Below, piece after piece: positions 20,694-29,514 of a stretch of 64,000 bases of DNA. Where the stretch lies: the NCBI RefSeq assembly GCF_001940785.1, contig NZ_MSLS01000024.1, forward strand, positions 1-64,000, given 5' to 3'. The position numbers were made by a program, and so were the translations under genes. This DNA comes from Bacillus sp. MRMR6 (GTDB lineage: Bacteria > Bacillota > Bacilli > Bacillales > Cytobacillaceae). Every line of letters begins with the position of its first letter. Positions within the stretch are counted from its first letter, which is position 1. Under the pieces are notes generated by a model, which worked only from the letters and a program-made list of their open reading frames with translations, was not told the DNA's origin and ran no database searches.

Positions 20694-20725
20694 ACCAGGC
20701 AGCGGATTTACCTGGTTCATATTTT
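20694..20725 (+). terminator. Terminator after menC
   Basis: AACCAGG/CCTGGTT stem with an 11-nt loop, then CATATTTTT. Confidence 0.75.
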
Positions 20726-20728
20726 TAA

Positions 20729-20890
20729 TTAGAGGTCAGAGGAAGGTTCAAAGGTTTTACAATCAGTTTGTTTGCTACTCTCGGCCGTTTTTCCATGGTG
20801 ACTGACAACATAAATTCTGTCAGCACTGCATTTATTTCCTTTAGCCCAGTAAGAGCAATTATTTACCTCACACAATACATCTTGTGCCAT
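20729..20890 (-). CDS. DUF1540 domain small Cys-rich protein
   Basis: 53 residues with Cys pattern LCEVNNCSYWAKGNKCSA and a later DCKTF, the spacing of the DUF1540 family found in Firmicutes. Likely a small metal-binding protein, function unknown. The frame extends to 20959, but ATG 20890 has AAAGGAGTG 6 nt upstream and starts exactly at the domain. Confidence 0.8.
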   Translation of the reverse strand: MAQDVLCEVNNCSYWAKGNKCSADRIYVVSHHGKTAESSKQTDCKTFEPSSDL

Positions 20891-20944
20891 TCGTATCACT
20901 CCTTTTATTGAAGGTACAGAAATAGCATTTGAATCTTTAAAGCA

Positions 20945-20976
20945 AAACATGCCTGCCACTATAAGGCAGACATGTT
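20945..20976. terminator. Hairpin terminator downstream of the zinc lipoprotein gene
   Basis: AAACATG-CCTGCC/GGCAG-ACATGTTT stem. It lies 3' of the minus-strand zinc-binding lipoprotein gene and can fold in either direction. Confidence 0.7.
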
Positions 20977-20988
20977 TAAATTAATTAT

Positions 20989-22008
20989 TTAATTATTCAG
21001 TGCGATTTTCAGTGTTTCAAGATTTTGATTCATTAAACTAAAGTAGGATTCTTTGTTTTTAATATTCTCTTCTGTTAAAATGGCTAGGTTGTGCACAGGA
21101 AGAGCTCGTGCCCCAATTTCTTTTTGGACAATCTCTGCAAGTTTAGATTGGACATTTTGTTCAAATAATATAAAATGAAGTCCTTCATGGTCTGCAAAAG
21201 AGATGATTTTCTCAAGCTCTCTTTGAGTTGGTTCATTGGAAGTGGAGAGACCAGAAATACTAATCTGCTCAATGCCATACCTTGTTTCCCAATAGCCAAA
21301 GGCAGCATGTGTAACAATAATATTTTTATGCTTAGCACTACTAATGGTTTCTTTAAATTCTGCATGGAGGTCATCTAATTGTTGTGCTAGCTCAAGGTAA
21401 TTTTCGTTAAAAAATGCTTCGTTTTCAGGCATTTTTTTAATTAATGCTTCTTTAATTTCTGCTGCTATTTCCTTTGAATAAATAGGGTCAAGCCAAACGT
21501 GAGGGTTAATATCTCCATGGCTGTGCTCTTCATCTTCATGTGCTTCATTCGCATGATCATCATGTGCTTCATCCGCATGATCATCATGTGCTTCATTCGC
21601 ATGATCATCAGCATGTTCCTCTTCAGCATGGTCTCCACTTTCTTCCAAGTGCAGATGGTCCGCAACAGGAAGCATGGTTACATTTTCGTTCTTTAATGAA
21701 CTTTTTGCTTTTTCAACAAATCCTTCTAGTCCTAAACCGATATAGAAAAATAAGTCTGAGTCGGCCAATTTAATCATATCCTTTTGAGATGGTTCAAAGG
21801 TATGTTCATCTGAACCAGGTGGATAAATGGTTTTAACGTCTACAAATTCCCCGCCAATTTGTTCTGTGAAATATTGAAGCGGGAAAACAGTTGTATAAAT
21901 AGTTAATTGAGTTTCTTGCTCATCTGTTTCGTTAACATCATCTGAACATGCAGATAATACAAGACTGATGGGCAGAATAAAGAATAGAAAAATAAATAAT
22001 TTTTTCAT
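20989..22008 (-). CDS. znuA: Zinc ABC transporter substrate-binding lipoprotein (ZnuA/AdcA type)
   Basis: Extracytoplasmic zinc-binding lipoprotein of cluster A-I. 339 residues with a signal peptide ending in lipobox LSAC and a His/Asp/Glu-rich loop (about 113-150) typical of zinc rather than manganese binders. The loop is made of three 24-bp direct repeats (21537-21608). Conserved His ligands occur in NPHVWLDP and THAAFGYW. No ATPase or permease is adjacent, so it must use a transporter encoded elsewhere. The frame starts at TTG 22023, but ATG 22008 has GGAAGGAGC upstream. A Zur-like operator lies 23 bp before the start codon. Confidence 0.9.
   Translation of the reverse strand: MKKLFIFLFFILPISLVLSACSDDVNETDEQETQLTIYTTVFPLQYFTEQIGGEFVDVKTIYPPGSDEHTFEPSQKDMIKLADSDLFFYIGLGLEGFVEKAKSSLKNENVTMLPVADHLHLEESGDHAEEEHADDHANEAHDDHADEAHDDHANEAHEDEEHSHGDINPHVWLDPIYSKEIAAEIKEALIKKMPENEAFFNENYLELAQQLDDLHAEFKETISSAKHKNIIVTHAAFGYWETRYGIEQISISGLSTSNEPTQRELEKIISFADHEGLHFILFEQNVQSKLAEIVQKEIGARALPVHNLAILTEENIKNKESYFSLMNQNLETLKIALNN
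21537..21608 (-). repeat. Three 24-bp in-frame repeats coding the His-rich loop
   Basis: Three nearly identical 24-bp units (21537-21560, 21561-21584, 21585-21608) encode HDDHANEA-like octapeptides in the zinc lipoprotein. Copy number can change by slippage without breaking the frame, altering the length of the metal-binding loop. Confidence 0.9.
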
Positions 22009-22030
22009 AAGTGCTCCTTCCAAAACAGTT

Positions 22031-22053
22031 TAAATCGGATTTATTACGATTTA
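22031..22053. promoter_or_regulatory. Zur-box-like operator
   Basis: A 23-bp near-palindrome reading TAAATCG-GATTTATTA-CGATTTA matches the Bacillus Zur consensus TAAATCGTAATnATTACGATTTA at all but two defined positions. It lies 23 bp upstream of the zinc lipoprotein start, as expected for zinc-dependent repression. The consensus is from knowledge of the Fur-family regulator Zur. Binding is inferred. Confidence 0.85.
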
Positions 22054-22221
22054 TTGTTCAAAAATTTTTATAATTCAAAAAGTTGATAAGTGCATAATAC
22101 GGAACCATTCCGATTTCTCTATGTATCTTACAAAAAAAAAGCGGTAATTGCAAGTATAAAAATTTGGAGTATGATCATTAATTTTGTATGCTATTAAAAA
22201 GAAGAGAAAGGCGGTATGTAT

Positions 22222-22794
22222 ATGAAGGATAATACATTATTATTCGAAATACTTGATTATAATCAAAAATTTGTGGAAAGTCATGAATATGAAAAATATG
22301 AAACTACTAAGTTTCCTAATAAGAGGACAGTAATCCTGACTTGCATGGATACTAGACTATTGGAACTTCTTCCAAAGGCGATGAATTTAGGAAATGGTGA
22401 TGTCAAAACGATTAAGAATGCAGGGGCCCTAGTTTCACATCCGTTTGGGAGTATTATGCGCAGTATCCTGATCGCTGTTTATCAATTACAGGCAGAGGAA
22501 GTACTGGTTATAGCACACCATGATTGTGGGATGAGCGGTCTAAAGCCTGAACCAGTAATCGAGAGTATGTTGCAAAGAGGCGTAACCGAGGAAACGATGA
22601 ATATCCTTTCATACTCTGGAATTGACATTAATAAATGGCTGCATGGATTCGAGAGTGTTACGGAAAGTGTCGAACACAGTGTAGAGGTTATTCGAAATCA
22701 TCCACTAATGCCAAAGGGTGTTCCTGTTCATGGTTTAGTCATCGACCCTAAGACAGGAAAGCTGGATCTTCTTGTGGACGGTTATCAGGATTAA
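22222..22794 (+). CDS. ytiB: Beta-class carbonic anhydrase-like protein YtiB
   Basis: 190-residue beta-carbonic anhydrase fold. The zinc ligand pattern is present: Cys in CMDTRLLE with the Asp-Arg dyad, then HHDCGM. Reversible CO2 hydration is the expected activity, unproven for this subgroup. ATG 22216 sits only 1 nt after AAAGGCGG, so ATG 22222 (spacing 7) is preferred. Convergent with yidD, the stop codons overlapping by 4 nt. Confidence 0.88.
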   Translation: MKDNTLLFEILDYNQKFVESHEYEKYETTKFPNKRTVILTCMDTRLLELLPKAMNLGNGDVKTIKNAGALVSHPFGSIMRSILIAVYQLQAEEVLVIAHHDCGMSGLKPEPVIESMLQRGVTEETMNILSYSGIDINKWLHGFESVTESVEHSVEVIRNHPLMPKGVPVHGLVIDPKTGKLDLLVDGYQD

Positions 22795-23015
22795 ATTTTC
22801 TTTTCAGGAACAGGGTCAATTCCACCTGAATGAAAGGGATGGCATTTTAATATCCGTCTTAATGTAAGCCATCCGCCTCTTAGTGCACCAAATCTTTGAA
22901 CAGCCTCCAAACCATAATGGGAACAGGTAGGGTAAAAACGGCATGTGGGCGGCTTTATTGGCGAAATGACAGTTTGGTAAAAACGAATTACCAAAATAAA
23001 AAACTTCTTTAGCAT
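22791..23015 (-). CDS. yidD: YidD membrane protein insertion efficiency factor
   Basis: 74-residue protein with an N-terminal hydrophobic/amphipathic helix and the family signature [11 protein letters not shown], then [17 protein letters not shown]. Assists YidC/Oxa-type membrane insertion. ATG 23015 has AAGGAG 8 nt upstream. An upstream GTG would overlap the ribosome binding site. Confidence 0.92.
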   Translation of the reverse strand: MLKKFFILVIRFYQTVISPIKPPTCRFYPTCSHYGLEAVQRFGALRGGWLTLRRILKCHPFHSGGIDPVPEKKI

Positions 23016-23153
23016 AGTGTACACTCCTTAAATCGATTATCTAAAAGATATCATATAAAATGTAAAGTCGTCTAAATTGTTACTTAATTTAATGATAAAA
23101 CCGTGTTTTTATTGTATGATTAGATTTAGATTTATAAAAGGAGTGTTGGAAGG

Positions 23154-23627
23154 ATGCCTTCAGTAGAAAGCTTTGAACTAGATCATAATGCCGTAAAAGC
23201 CCCATTTGTAAGACACTGTGGAGTACATAAGGTTGGAAGTGACGGCTTTGTTAATAAATTCGATATTCGTTTCTGCCAGCCTAATAAACAAGCGATGAAG
23301 CCGGATGCTATTCATACCTTAGAGCATTTGTTAGCTTTTAATATTAGAAAGCACTCTGAGAAATATGACCACTTTGATATTATTGATATTTCCCCAATGG
23401 GCTGTCAAACTGGTTTTTATTTGGTTGTCAGCGGAGAACCGACTGTCGAGGAAATAATCGACCTTCTTGAAGATACAATGCAAGATGCTGTTGAAATCGT
23501 TGAAATTCCAGCGGCAAATGAAAAACAATGCGGACAAGCAAAACTTCACGATTTAGAAGGCGCAAAACGCTTAATGCGTTTCTGGCTGGAACAAAGTAAA
23601 GAAGATTTATGTCAGGTATTTGCTTAA
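23154..23627 (+). CDS. luxS: S-ribosylhomocysteine lyase LuxS
   Basis: Cleaves S-ribosylhomocysteine to homocysteine and DPD (the AI-2 precursor) in the activated methyl cycle. The 157-residue protein has the metal motif [12 protein letters not shown] (HxxEH) near residue 54 and the catalytic Cys in MGCQTGF. ATG with GGAAGG upstream, and a strong terminator follows. It recycles by-product from reactions using the SAM made by metK in this window. Confidence 0.97.
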   Translation: MPSVESFELDHNAVKAPFVRHCGVHKVGSDGFVNKFDIRFCQPNKQAMKPDAIHTLEHLLAFNIRKHSEKYDHFDIIDISPMGCQTGFYLVVSGEPTVEEIIDLLEDTMQDAVEIVEIPAANEKQCGQAKLHDLEGAKRLMRFWLEQSKEDLCQVFA

Positions 23628-23634
23628 TCAATAT

Positions 23635-23670
23635 AAAAAACTCCTATTCGCTTTTGAATAGGAGTTTTTT
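23635..23670 (+). terminator. Terminator after luxS
   Basis: AAAAAACTCCTATTC/GAATAGGAGTTTTTT perfect stem around a short loop. Its T-run abuts the convergent ytzI stop codon, so it can act for both genes. Confidence 0.93.
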
Positions 23671-23827
23671 ATTTATGCTCATCTTCTTGTTTTTCTTTTT
23701 GAAGATATGGATTATCATCTAGGGAATCCACAGTATGTTTGTAAGTATATGCCTTTGAGGTAGTAATCACAGCCAGCAATAGGACAATAATGATAATTAT
23801 AATACTAATAATCAGAACAGGATACAT
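23669..23827 (-). CDS. ytzI: YtzI-like small membrane protein
   Basis: A 52-residue frame: one hydrophobic helix (about residues 3-23, rich in Ile/Val/Leu) followed by a charged tail ending QEDEHK. Start ATG at 23827 is preceded by GGAGGGAATAAT. Single-pass topology, function unknown. Size, context next to luxS and layout match B. subtilis YtzI as I recall it. Confidence 0.7.
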   Translation of the reverse strand: MYPVLIISIIIIIIVLLLAVITTSKAYTYKHTVDSLDDNPYLQKEKQEDEHK

Positions 23828-23882
23828 ATTATTCCCTCCATCTCCCTCTACTATTGTAGCATGATTTAAACCAATTCTTACA

Positions 23883-23913
23883 AAAAAAAGAAAACTGTAA
23901 GATGCAGTTTTCT
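23883..23913 (-). terminator. Terminator of the DUF6154-type gene
   Basis: On the minus strand GAAAACTG/CAGTTTTC with a 7-nt loop runs into an eight-T tract, 20 nt after the stop codon of the gene at 23933. Confidence 0.88.
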
Positions 23914-23932
23914 CATTCCTAGTATGTAAAAA

Positions 23933-24193
23933 TCAATGTATATTTCTTGGATAATAAGTAGAGATGCGCTGCTGGCCATATTCCTCCTGTGCAAATTTCC
24001 CTTTTAAGCTTTCAATCAAGTAAAGTCCCATTAAATCGTATAACTCCTGCTTATCCATTTCTTGAATTAAATGTAGAAGATCTTCACGAGACATCTCTTC
24101 TAGAAAAGCAAAAGCAAGCATATCAATATCTTCTTCGTCACCAGTTAACTTATGTCGGTACATCTCATATAGTTCATCAACCAACTTCATCAT
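23933..24193 (-). CDS. Conserved small acidic protein (DUF6154-like)
   Basis: 86 residues, helical and acidic, beginning MMKLVDELYEMYRHKL and containing FLEEMSREDLLHLI. It resembles a Bacillaceae family I recall as DUF6154. Function unknown. TAGGAGGTG lies just upstream. ATG 24193 or the adjacent ATG 24190 may be used. It has its own terminator and stands alone between luxS and ytkD. Confidence 0.7.
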   Translation of the reverse strand: MMKLVDELYEMYRHKLTGDEEDIDMLAFAFLEEMSREDLLHLIQEMDKQELYDLMGLYLIESLKGKFAQEEYGQQRISTYYPRNIH

Positions 24194-24423
24194 TTTCACC
24201 TCCTAAAGGAAAGTTTTTTCCTTAGTTATTGAATTCCCTTAAAACTAAAAAATATCCTTTAATTTAACCTGTAAAAGTTTTTGAGTTCAGGAGTAAATTT
24301 AGTTTTCTTAATATTATGGCAATTATACATTAAACATTTCTAAAAAGATCGTCGAATTATGAAAAAGAATAAAATTTAATTGATTGTGGGAAAGTTTAAG
24401 TAATGATCAGTAAGGGGTTGAAA

Positions 24424-24750
24424 ATGTTGAATGAACAAAAGAAAACGTATTATATAGATGTCGGTTCTGGAGAAATCACTAGGAGTGCCACTAGTTCAAC
24501 GTGGAGCTATCAAATTCAGGCAACTGATGAAGAAATAACACAGCTTCGGGAATTGTTTGATCAAAATTATTCGACCGAGTGGCAAAACTTTTTCCGAGCT
24601 CATGTTCCATATGTGCAATACCATTATGATCGTGAAAACGATGCCTATGATGATACCATTCAACAGGTTTACGGGATGCTTTATGAGCTTGGTGACGAAG
24701 AAGCCAAAAAACATATTGAGTCGATGAATATTTTACCTAAGAGCACTTAA
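24424..24750 (+). CDS. Conserved protein of unknown function
   Basis: 108 residues, no signal peptide or membrane segment. Notable segments are YYIDVGSGEI at the N-terminus and HVPYVQYHYDRENDAY in the middle, rich in aromatic, Asp and His residues. I do not recognise a characterised family with confidence. ATG 24424 is chosen over 24403 because AAGGGG lies 6 nt upstream. Confidence 0.7.
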   Translation: MLNEQKKTYYIDVGSGEITRSATSSTWSYQIQATDEEITQLRELFDQNYSTEWQNFFRAHVPYVQYHYDRENDAYDDTIQQVYGMLYELGDEEAKKHIESMNILPKST

Positions 24751-24755
24751 TAGTA

Positions 24756-24798
24756 AGGCGGAAATCCAATCTTAAATGAGGGATTTTCCGTCTTTTTT
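24756..24798 (+). terminator. Terminator before ytkD
   Basis: GGCGGAAATCC/GGGATTTTCCGTC stem with one bulged T, then TTTTTT. Confidence 0.88.
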
Positions 24799-24843
24799 GA
24801 TTATAATGTATATAACACAACATTTTATAAGGCGGATTCTTTC

Positions 24844-25335
24844 ATGAAACAATTTTTTGATGCTAGTGGGAACAGCGTTGAGCTTTCTTTTTGTCTTACT
24901 TCTTTTAATGAGAAATCAAAACATGTACTAGTTATATGTCAATATGAGAATGCTTGGCTCCTTACAAACCATAAGGTAAGGGGACTTGAGTTTCCTGGGG
25001 GCAAGGTTGAACAAGGTGAAACGCTTGAAGCAGCAGCAACAAGGGAAGTTTTCGAGGAAACAGGGGCAACGGTAGGTAAATTAAAACGAATAGCGGTATA
25101 TAGGGTAAATGATCGAAACGGGGCATTTGTTAAGACCGTTTTTTGGGGGAAGGTCACCGAGCTGAATGGATCTAATAACTATTTTGAAACAAAAGGACCT
25201 GTAGTGGTAGAAGAAGATATATTAAAAGTAAGGTTTAGGGATGATTTTAGTTTTATTATGAAAGATCAAGTAATTGAAGAATGCATTACATACTTAAGAA
25301 AGTTCAATCAGGAAAAGAATAGCAGCAAATCCTAA
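24844..25335 (+). CDS. ytkD: Nudix hydrolase YtkD (8-oxo-dGTPase type)
   Basis: 163-residue Nudix protein with a complete Nudix box from GGKVEQGE through REVFEETGA (about residues 57-79). B. subtilis YtkD hydrolyses 8-oxo-(d)GTP and protects against oxidative mutagenesis, including in spores. ATG with AAGGCGG upstream. It ends inside the stem of a shared hairpin terminator with the convergent ytlD. Confidence 0.9.
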   Translation: MKQFFDASGNSVELSFCLTSFNEKSKHVLVICQYENAWLLTNHKVRGLEFPGGKVEQGETLEAAATREVFEETGATVGKLKRIAVYRVNDRNGAFVKTVFWGKVTELNGSNNYFETKGPVVVEEDILKVRFRDDFSFIMKDQVIEECITYLRKFNQEKNSSKS

Positions 25336-25350
25336 ATAAGCTGCTATTCC
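25317..25350. terminator. Bidirectional terminator ytkD/ytlD
   Basis: GAATAGCAGC/GCTGCTATTC perfect 10-bp stem overlapping the ends of both convergent genes. Confidence 0.78.
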
Positions 25351-26150
25351 TTAATAAGTTTTTTCTCTAGCAGTTCAACCAGCTGATACATAATGGTGGC
25401 AAATACCGCGATGACCATTAGTGAGAGGAAGACAAGGGTAAAGTTGAAAACTTGGAAGCCGTAAATGATCATGTAGCCAAGTCCCTTTGCTGAAACAAGA
25501 AATTCCCCAACAATAACACCTACCCAGGACAAGCCGACATTTACCTTTAGTGTCGAAATAATAGTTGGAAAACTAGCAGGGAGAATTGCTTCCTTAAAGC
25601 ATTGTGCACGAGATGCACCAAAGATTTGAAGTACCTTTAAATAGTTTGGGTCCACTTCTTTAAACGAGGTATAAACTACGATAGTCGTAATGATGACTGA
25701 AATAATTGCACCCATCGCAATAATAGAGGGATAGCCAGGACCAAGTGCCACAATTAAGATCGGACCTAATGCCACTTTTGGCATGGCGTTTAGAATGACA
25801 AGATACGGATCAAAAATTTTTGAGAGCATCGGTGACCACCACAATACTGCCGCTAAGATAGTACCAGCTAGAGTCCCTAAAATAAATCCTAGAACTGTTT
25901 CTGTTAAAGTAACACCTAAATTTGATAAAAGGGATCCATCTTGAACTTTGTCAACGAATAAATCCCATATTTTTGATGGAGAACTAAATAGGAGCGGGTC
26001 AATCCATCTCTTTTGACTTGCTAATTCCCAGCTTGTAAAAAAGAACAAGAATATAATAAGTTGGTAAAATCTCACCCACCTTTTTTCAACAGTTAAGGAA
26101 TGAAGATATTCCTGATGGAGGTCTCTTACTTTATTATTTTTCGGGTTCAA
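25344..26150 (-). CDS. ytlD: ABC transporter permease YtlD (SsuC/ThiX-like)
   Basis: 268 residues with about six transmembrane helices and the BPD_transp_1 fold. The EAA-type cytoplasmic loop is visible as [20 protein letters not shown] (about 179-198). Works with the ATPase and lipoprotein encoded upstream. The substrate is unknown; the family includes aliphatic sulfonate, nitrate and pyrimidine importers. Overlaps ytlC by 17 nt. Confidence 0.88.
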   Translation of the reverse strand: MNPKNNKVRDLHQEYLHSLTVEKRWVRFYQLIIFLFFFTSWELASQKRWIDPLLFSSPSKIWDLFVDKVQDGSLLSNLGVTLTETVLGFILGTLAGTILAAVLWWSPMLSKIFDPYLVILNAMPKVALGPILIVALGPGYPSIIAMGAIISVIITTIVVYTSFKEVDPNYLKVLQIFGASRAQCFKEAILPASFPTIISTLKVNVGLSWVGVIVGEFLVSAKGLGYMIIYGFQVFNFTLVFLSLMVIAVFATIMYQLVELLEKKLIKE

Positions 26151-26907
26151 GAGACTCCAGCTCCTTCCATATGGTTTGAAAGATGCTTGTATATGCTGGG
26201 TGATTTCTTGCTTTAAAAGGAGTTAGATTCTTCAATTCTTCAGGCATTTGAAACTCTTTATGAATTCTTCCGGGACTTGGTGAAAATAAAATGATTCGGT
26301 CACTCATAGCAATCGCTTCTCCAATATCGTGGGTAACGAGGATAGCGGTCTTTCCAAACTTTTCCAATGTGTTGGAAACTAAATCCTCCAGTTTTAATTT
26401 TGTTTGATAATCGAGAGCTGAAAAGGGTTCATCCAACATCAGCAGTTTTGGTTCAGTTGCAAGTGTTCTAACAAGGGCTACACGCTGGCGCATACCACCT
26501 GAAAGCTGTTTGGGCAACTGTTTTTCAACTCCCGCTAAACCCATTTGCTTTAAAAGGCTTAAAGCAGCCTTTTTAGATGTATCTGTTAGTTGCTTTGATA
26601 ATTTTAGGCCGACTAAGCTATTTTCTTCGATGGTTTTCCAAGGGAACAAATAGTCCTGCTGCAGCATATATCCTATCTGATTTTCTCTAGTTGAGATTCT
26701 TTTTTCCTCAAGCAGGACAGTTCCTTGGGTAGGCTTTATCAGTCCGGCAATAATCGATAGCAAGGTTGTTTTTCCACAGCCGCTAGGACCGAGGAAGGAG
26801 ATGAATTCCCCTTCCTCAACCTGCAGGGAAATATTGGTGAGGGCCGTGGTCGCTGAGGCTTTGGTAAAGTAGGTGTGATGAATGTCTTGAATGCTTAAAA
26901 AACTCAT
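26134..26907 (-). CDS. ytlC: ABC transporter ATP-binding protein YtlC
   Basis: 257-residue ATPase with Walker [10 protein letters not shown], signature [11 protein letters not shown], Walker [13 protein letters not shown] and the switch His in VTHDIGEA. SsuB/TauB-like. Middle gene of the operon ytlA-ytlC-ytlD. Confidence 0.92.
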   Translation of the reverse strand: MSFLSIQDIHHTYFTKASATTALTNISLQVEEGEFISFLGPSGCGKTTLLSIIAGLIKPTQGTVLLEEKRISTRENQIGYMLQQDYLFPWKTIEENSLVGLKLSKQLTDTSKKAALSLLKQMGLAGVEKQLPKQLSGGMRQRVALVRTLATEPKLLMLDEPFSALDYQTKLKLEDLVSNTLEKFGKTAILVTHDIGEAIAMSDRIILFSPSPGRIHKEFQMPEELKNLTPFKARNHPAYTSIFQTIWKELESLEPEK

Positions 26908-26928
26908 ATGACTGGCCTCCCTTTGCTC

Positions 26929-27942
26929 TTATTCATTGAGGATTTTTTCAGCTACTTCTGTATTAACTAGTGTTTTATGGTCGACTGCTTTCGGCAGTTC
27001 TCCTGCTTCATCCATGATATTTTGAAGATTGTTCCACTCTTCCTCATCAAGGATTGGGTCTGTGGCGAACGAACCTTGTTCTTTGTAGCGGTCGATTACC
27101 ATTTTTATGATCTCAATATCTGTATCCTCGAAATATGGAAGAATGGCCTCTGCGATTTCATCGGCACTATGTGTTTGCACCCATTCTTGTGCTTTGTATA
27201 GCGCTCTTGTAAATCTTTCGATAACATCCTTATTGTCATTCAAGTAGCTTTCTTTAGCCATGAAGGTTGTATAAGGTACATGCCCAGATTCTGTGCCAAA
27301 GCTTGCGATAATATGTCCCTTGCCTTCTTTTTCAAAAATGCTTGCTTGTGGTTCAAATAATTGGACGAAGTCACCCGTTCCTGAGGCAAATGCGCTAGCG
27401 ATATTGGCAAAGTCGATGTTTTGAATTAAATTTAAATCTTGGTGTGGATCGATCCCATGTTTCTTAAGTACAAATTCACCGACCATTTGCGGCATTCCGC
27501 CAGTACGCTGCCCTAAGAAAGTAGAGCCTTTTAGTAAGTCCCAAGTGAAATGATCAATTTTTTCTCTTGCAACAAGAAATGTTCCATCTGTCTGTGTTAA
27601 TTGGGCAAAGTTAATGACTGGGTCATTCGAACCTTGTGCATAGACATAAATGGATGTTTCTGAACCGACTAGAGCGATATCCGCTCCTCCTGATAGCAGG
27701 GTTGTCATTGTTTTGTCACCGCCAAAAGCAGTAGACAACTCAACGTCTAAGCCTTCCTCTTTAAAAAATCCCTTGGCTATTGCAACATACTCAGGGGCAT
27801 AGAAAATAGAGCGTGTTACCTCTACGACACGGACCTTTTCTAATTTTTCATTATCAGCTTTATTTGAATTACAAGCTGCTAGTGAAAACATGAGAAAGCT
27901 AATGAGAGCTGTAGTTAGACTGACTTTCAACCACTTTTTCAT
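26929..27942 (-). CDS. ytlA: ABC transporter substrate-binding lipoprotein YtlA
   Basis: 337-residue solute-binding lipoprotein (signal peptide with lipobox LAAC, mature Cys about residue 24). NMT1/SsuA/ThiY-like fold with FYAPEYVAIAKGFFKEEGL and LLSGGADIALVG. First gene of the operon, with AAAGGAGG upstream. The ligand cannot be read from sequence: sulfonate, nitrate and thiamine-precursor families all share these motifs. Confidence 0.9.
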   Translation of the reverse strand: MKKWLKVSLTTALISFLMFSLAACNSNKADNEKLEKVRVVEVTRSIFYAPEYVAIAKGFFKEEGLDVELSTAFGGDKTMTTLLSGGADIALVGSETSIYVYAQGSNDPVINFAQLTQTDGTFLVAREKIDHFTWDLLKGSTFLGQRTGGMPQMVGEFVLKKHGIDPHQDLNLIQNIDFANIASAFASGTGDFVQLFEPQASIFEKEGKGHIIASFGTESGHVPYTTFMAKESYLNDNKDVIERFTRALYKAQEWVQTHSADEIAEAILPYFEDTDIEIIKMVIDRYKEQGSFATDPILDEEEWNNLQNIMDEAGELPKAVDHKTLVNTEVAEKILNE

Positions 27943-28067
27943 CTAAATAAACCTCCTTTAATACCTAAACTTCTGGGCAATTAGCCTAAGATATCGTATG
28001 TAGAGGGTTAAAATGTGTGAATGCCCAGAACAGTAAAAATTTTTTTAAAAGCAAAGGAGTGGTGAGG

Positions 28068-28862
28068 TTGTTTAAGATTGACGGGAAAATTGTTGCAGTA
28101 CAGCGCTTCCCTTCTCCTAATCCCCATGTAGAGTTACAAGTCATTACCTATCTTTCAAATGGCCTGAGAGTGAAGGGTATGCTGGCTGTCCCAGTTGGTA
28201 AGGAACCTCTGGATGGCTTTTTATATTTGCGTGGAGGAATAAAGAACGTAGGCAAGGTGAGACCAGCACGAATTGCTCAATTTGCTGCAGAGGGTTTTAT
28301 TGTTTTTGCCCCTTATTATCGGGGCAACCAAGGCGGGGAGGGAAATGAGGATTTTGCCGGTGAAGACCGGGAGGATGCTTTTGCAGGATTCAATTTGTTG
28401 AAATCACTTCCCAGGGTGAGGAATATCCATGTATTCGGCTTTTCCCGGGGCGGGGTTATGGCGTTAATGACAGCAATTGAATTTCCGGAAGCAGCCTCTT
28501 TAGTAACCTGGGGCGGGGTCAGTGATATGGAATTAACGTATCTGGAAAGAAATGATCTGAGAAGGATGATGAAAAGAGTGATTGGCGGCACCCCAACTAA
28601 GTATCCTGAGCGATATAAAGAGCGCACGCCCCTTTATCAGTTGGAGAGGCTAGATGCCCCAGTACTTATTATCCATGGGGTAAAGGACCAGAATGTGACG
28701 ATTGAACATGCCTATCGACTTGAGAAAAGGTTAAAAGAAAACGAGAAACAGGTTGAATCCTGGTACTTTCCTGAGTTCACCCACTACTTCCCGCCCGTCA
28801 TAAATAGAAATGTTGTAAAGAATTTATCAATGTGGATGAAAAGCCAATCAAAAAAATGGTAA
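28068..28862 (+). CDS. ytmA: Prolyl-oligopeptidase-family hydrolase YtmA
   Basis: 264-residue cytosolic alpha/beta hydrolase related to S9 peptidases. Nucleophile elbow GFSRGG (Ser), Asp in IHGVKDQNV and His in FTHYFPP complete the triad. Also conserved is YRGNQGGEGNEDFAGEDRED. The frame opens at GTG 28017, but AAAGGAG (28053-28059) places the start at TTG 28068. Substrate unknown. Divergent from ytlACD. Confidence 0.85.
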   Translation: MFKIDGKIVAVQRFPSPNPHVELQVITYLSNGLRVKGMLAVPVGKEPLDGFLYLRGGIKNVGKVRPARIAQFAAEGFIVFAPYYRGNQGGEGNEDFAGEDREDAFAGFNLLKSLPRVRNIHVFGFSRGGVMALMTAIEFPEAASLVTWGGVSDMELTYLERNDLRRMMKRVIGGTPTKYPERYKERTPLYQLERLDAPVLIIHGVKDQNVTIEHAYRLEKRLKENEKQVESWYFPEFTHYFPPVINRNVVKNLSMWMKSQSKKW

Positions 28863-28897
28863 AATATAATAAATAACTAGTAGAGGGAGCGAATAAT

Positions 28898-29140
28898 ATG
28901 GGTATGCCTCTTGAGTTAAATACGATGATTGTTACAAAAGGAAGGGAACAGAGACTAGAAGAAAATCTGTTTCTATTAGAGAAAGAAGGGTACAGGCTAT
29001 ATCCAATTGATATTCCAATTGATGTTAGAAAGACAATCGATAGTGATTCAAACGGGACAGCCGTAATCAAGAAAGTAGAATGGCAAAATAACTACACCAA
29101 GATTAGCTATCAATTAATTTCATTAAATTCAACGAACTAA
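28898..29140 (+). CDS. ytmB: YtmB (DUF2584) protein
   Basis: 80-residue soluble protein starting MGMPLELNTMIVTKG, characteristic of the DUF2584/YtmB family of Bacillaceae. Function unknown. Good ribosome binding site GAGGGAG. It follows ytmA and is closed by a terminator. Confidence 0.85.
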   Translation: MGMPLELNTMIVTKGREQRLEENLFLLEKEGYRLYPIDIPIDVRKTIDSDSNGTAVIKKVEWQNNYTKISYQLISLNSTN

Positions 29141-29166
29141 GCAGGTAGAAAAATTACCTGCTTTTT
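29140..29166 (+). terminator. Terminator after ytmB
   Basis: AGCAGGTA/TACCTGCT stem, 7-nt loop, TTTTT tract. Confidence 0.9.
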
Positions 29167-29221
29167 CTTTGTGTAAAAGTGTAAGAATTGTAAATGATCT
29201 GCGTCTGATTTGAAGAGTTAG

Positions 29222-29440
29222 AAATTATACCAATATCTAAAAATTGACGGTGTCCATGTTAAAACATGGACTAGAGCACACCTCGCAACAACGGTAATAG
29301 CCGGCTGCCCTTTCGGAGGTGCAGAAGGTGTAGCGAGTTTCCACCCATTTGAAGAGCCAGGTATATGGAATTTACACTTTACAGTAGGAGATAAAAAAGT
29401 TGGTGAATTTGCTATGGAGAATTTCAATTTAATATACTAG
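29222..29440 (+). pseudogene. Start-less C-terminal gene fragment, family unknown
   Basis: A 72-codon open frame bounded by an in-frame TAG at 29219 and a stop at 29438-29440. It has no start codon or ribosome binding site. It encodes convincing protein-like sequence, including KIDGVHVKTWTRAHLATT and FEEPGIWNLHFTVGDKKVG, which resembles the beta-rich end of a secreted protein. I read it as the 3' remnant of a decayed gene. The rest of the 29167-29512 gap shows only a terminator. Confidence 0.5.
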
Positions 29441-29481
29441 AACAGTCTGAAAAAGTAGAAGTAAGACTGCCATGATGTATT

Positions 29482-29514
29482 GAGGCCCTTATCATGAGAT
29501 AAGGGCCTCTTTTT
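29482..29514 (+). terminator. Hairpin at 3' end of pckA
   Basis: GAGGCCCTTATC/GATAAGGGCCTC perfect 12-bp stem with an ATGA loop. The T-run is on the plus strand, suited to the fragment at 29222. It may also stabilise the convergent pckA mRNA end. Confidence 0.85.

Noticed and set aside
21465-21773. His/Met-rich frames opposite and beside the zinc lipoprotein gene
   Set aside because: They are shadows of the 24-bp His-loop repeats in the real gene, without start signals.
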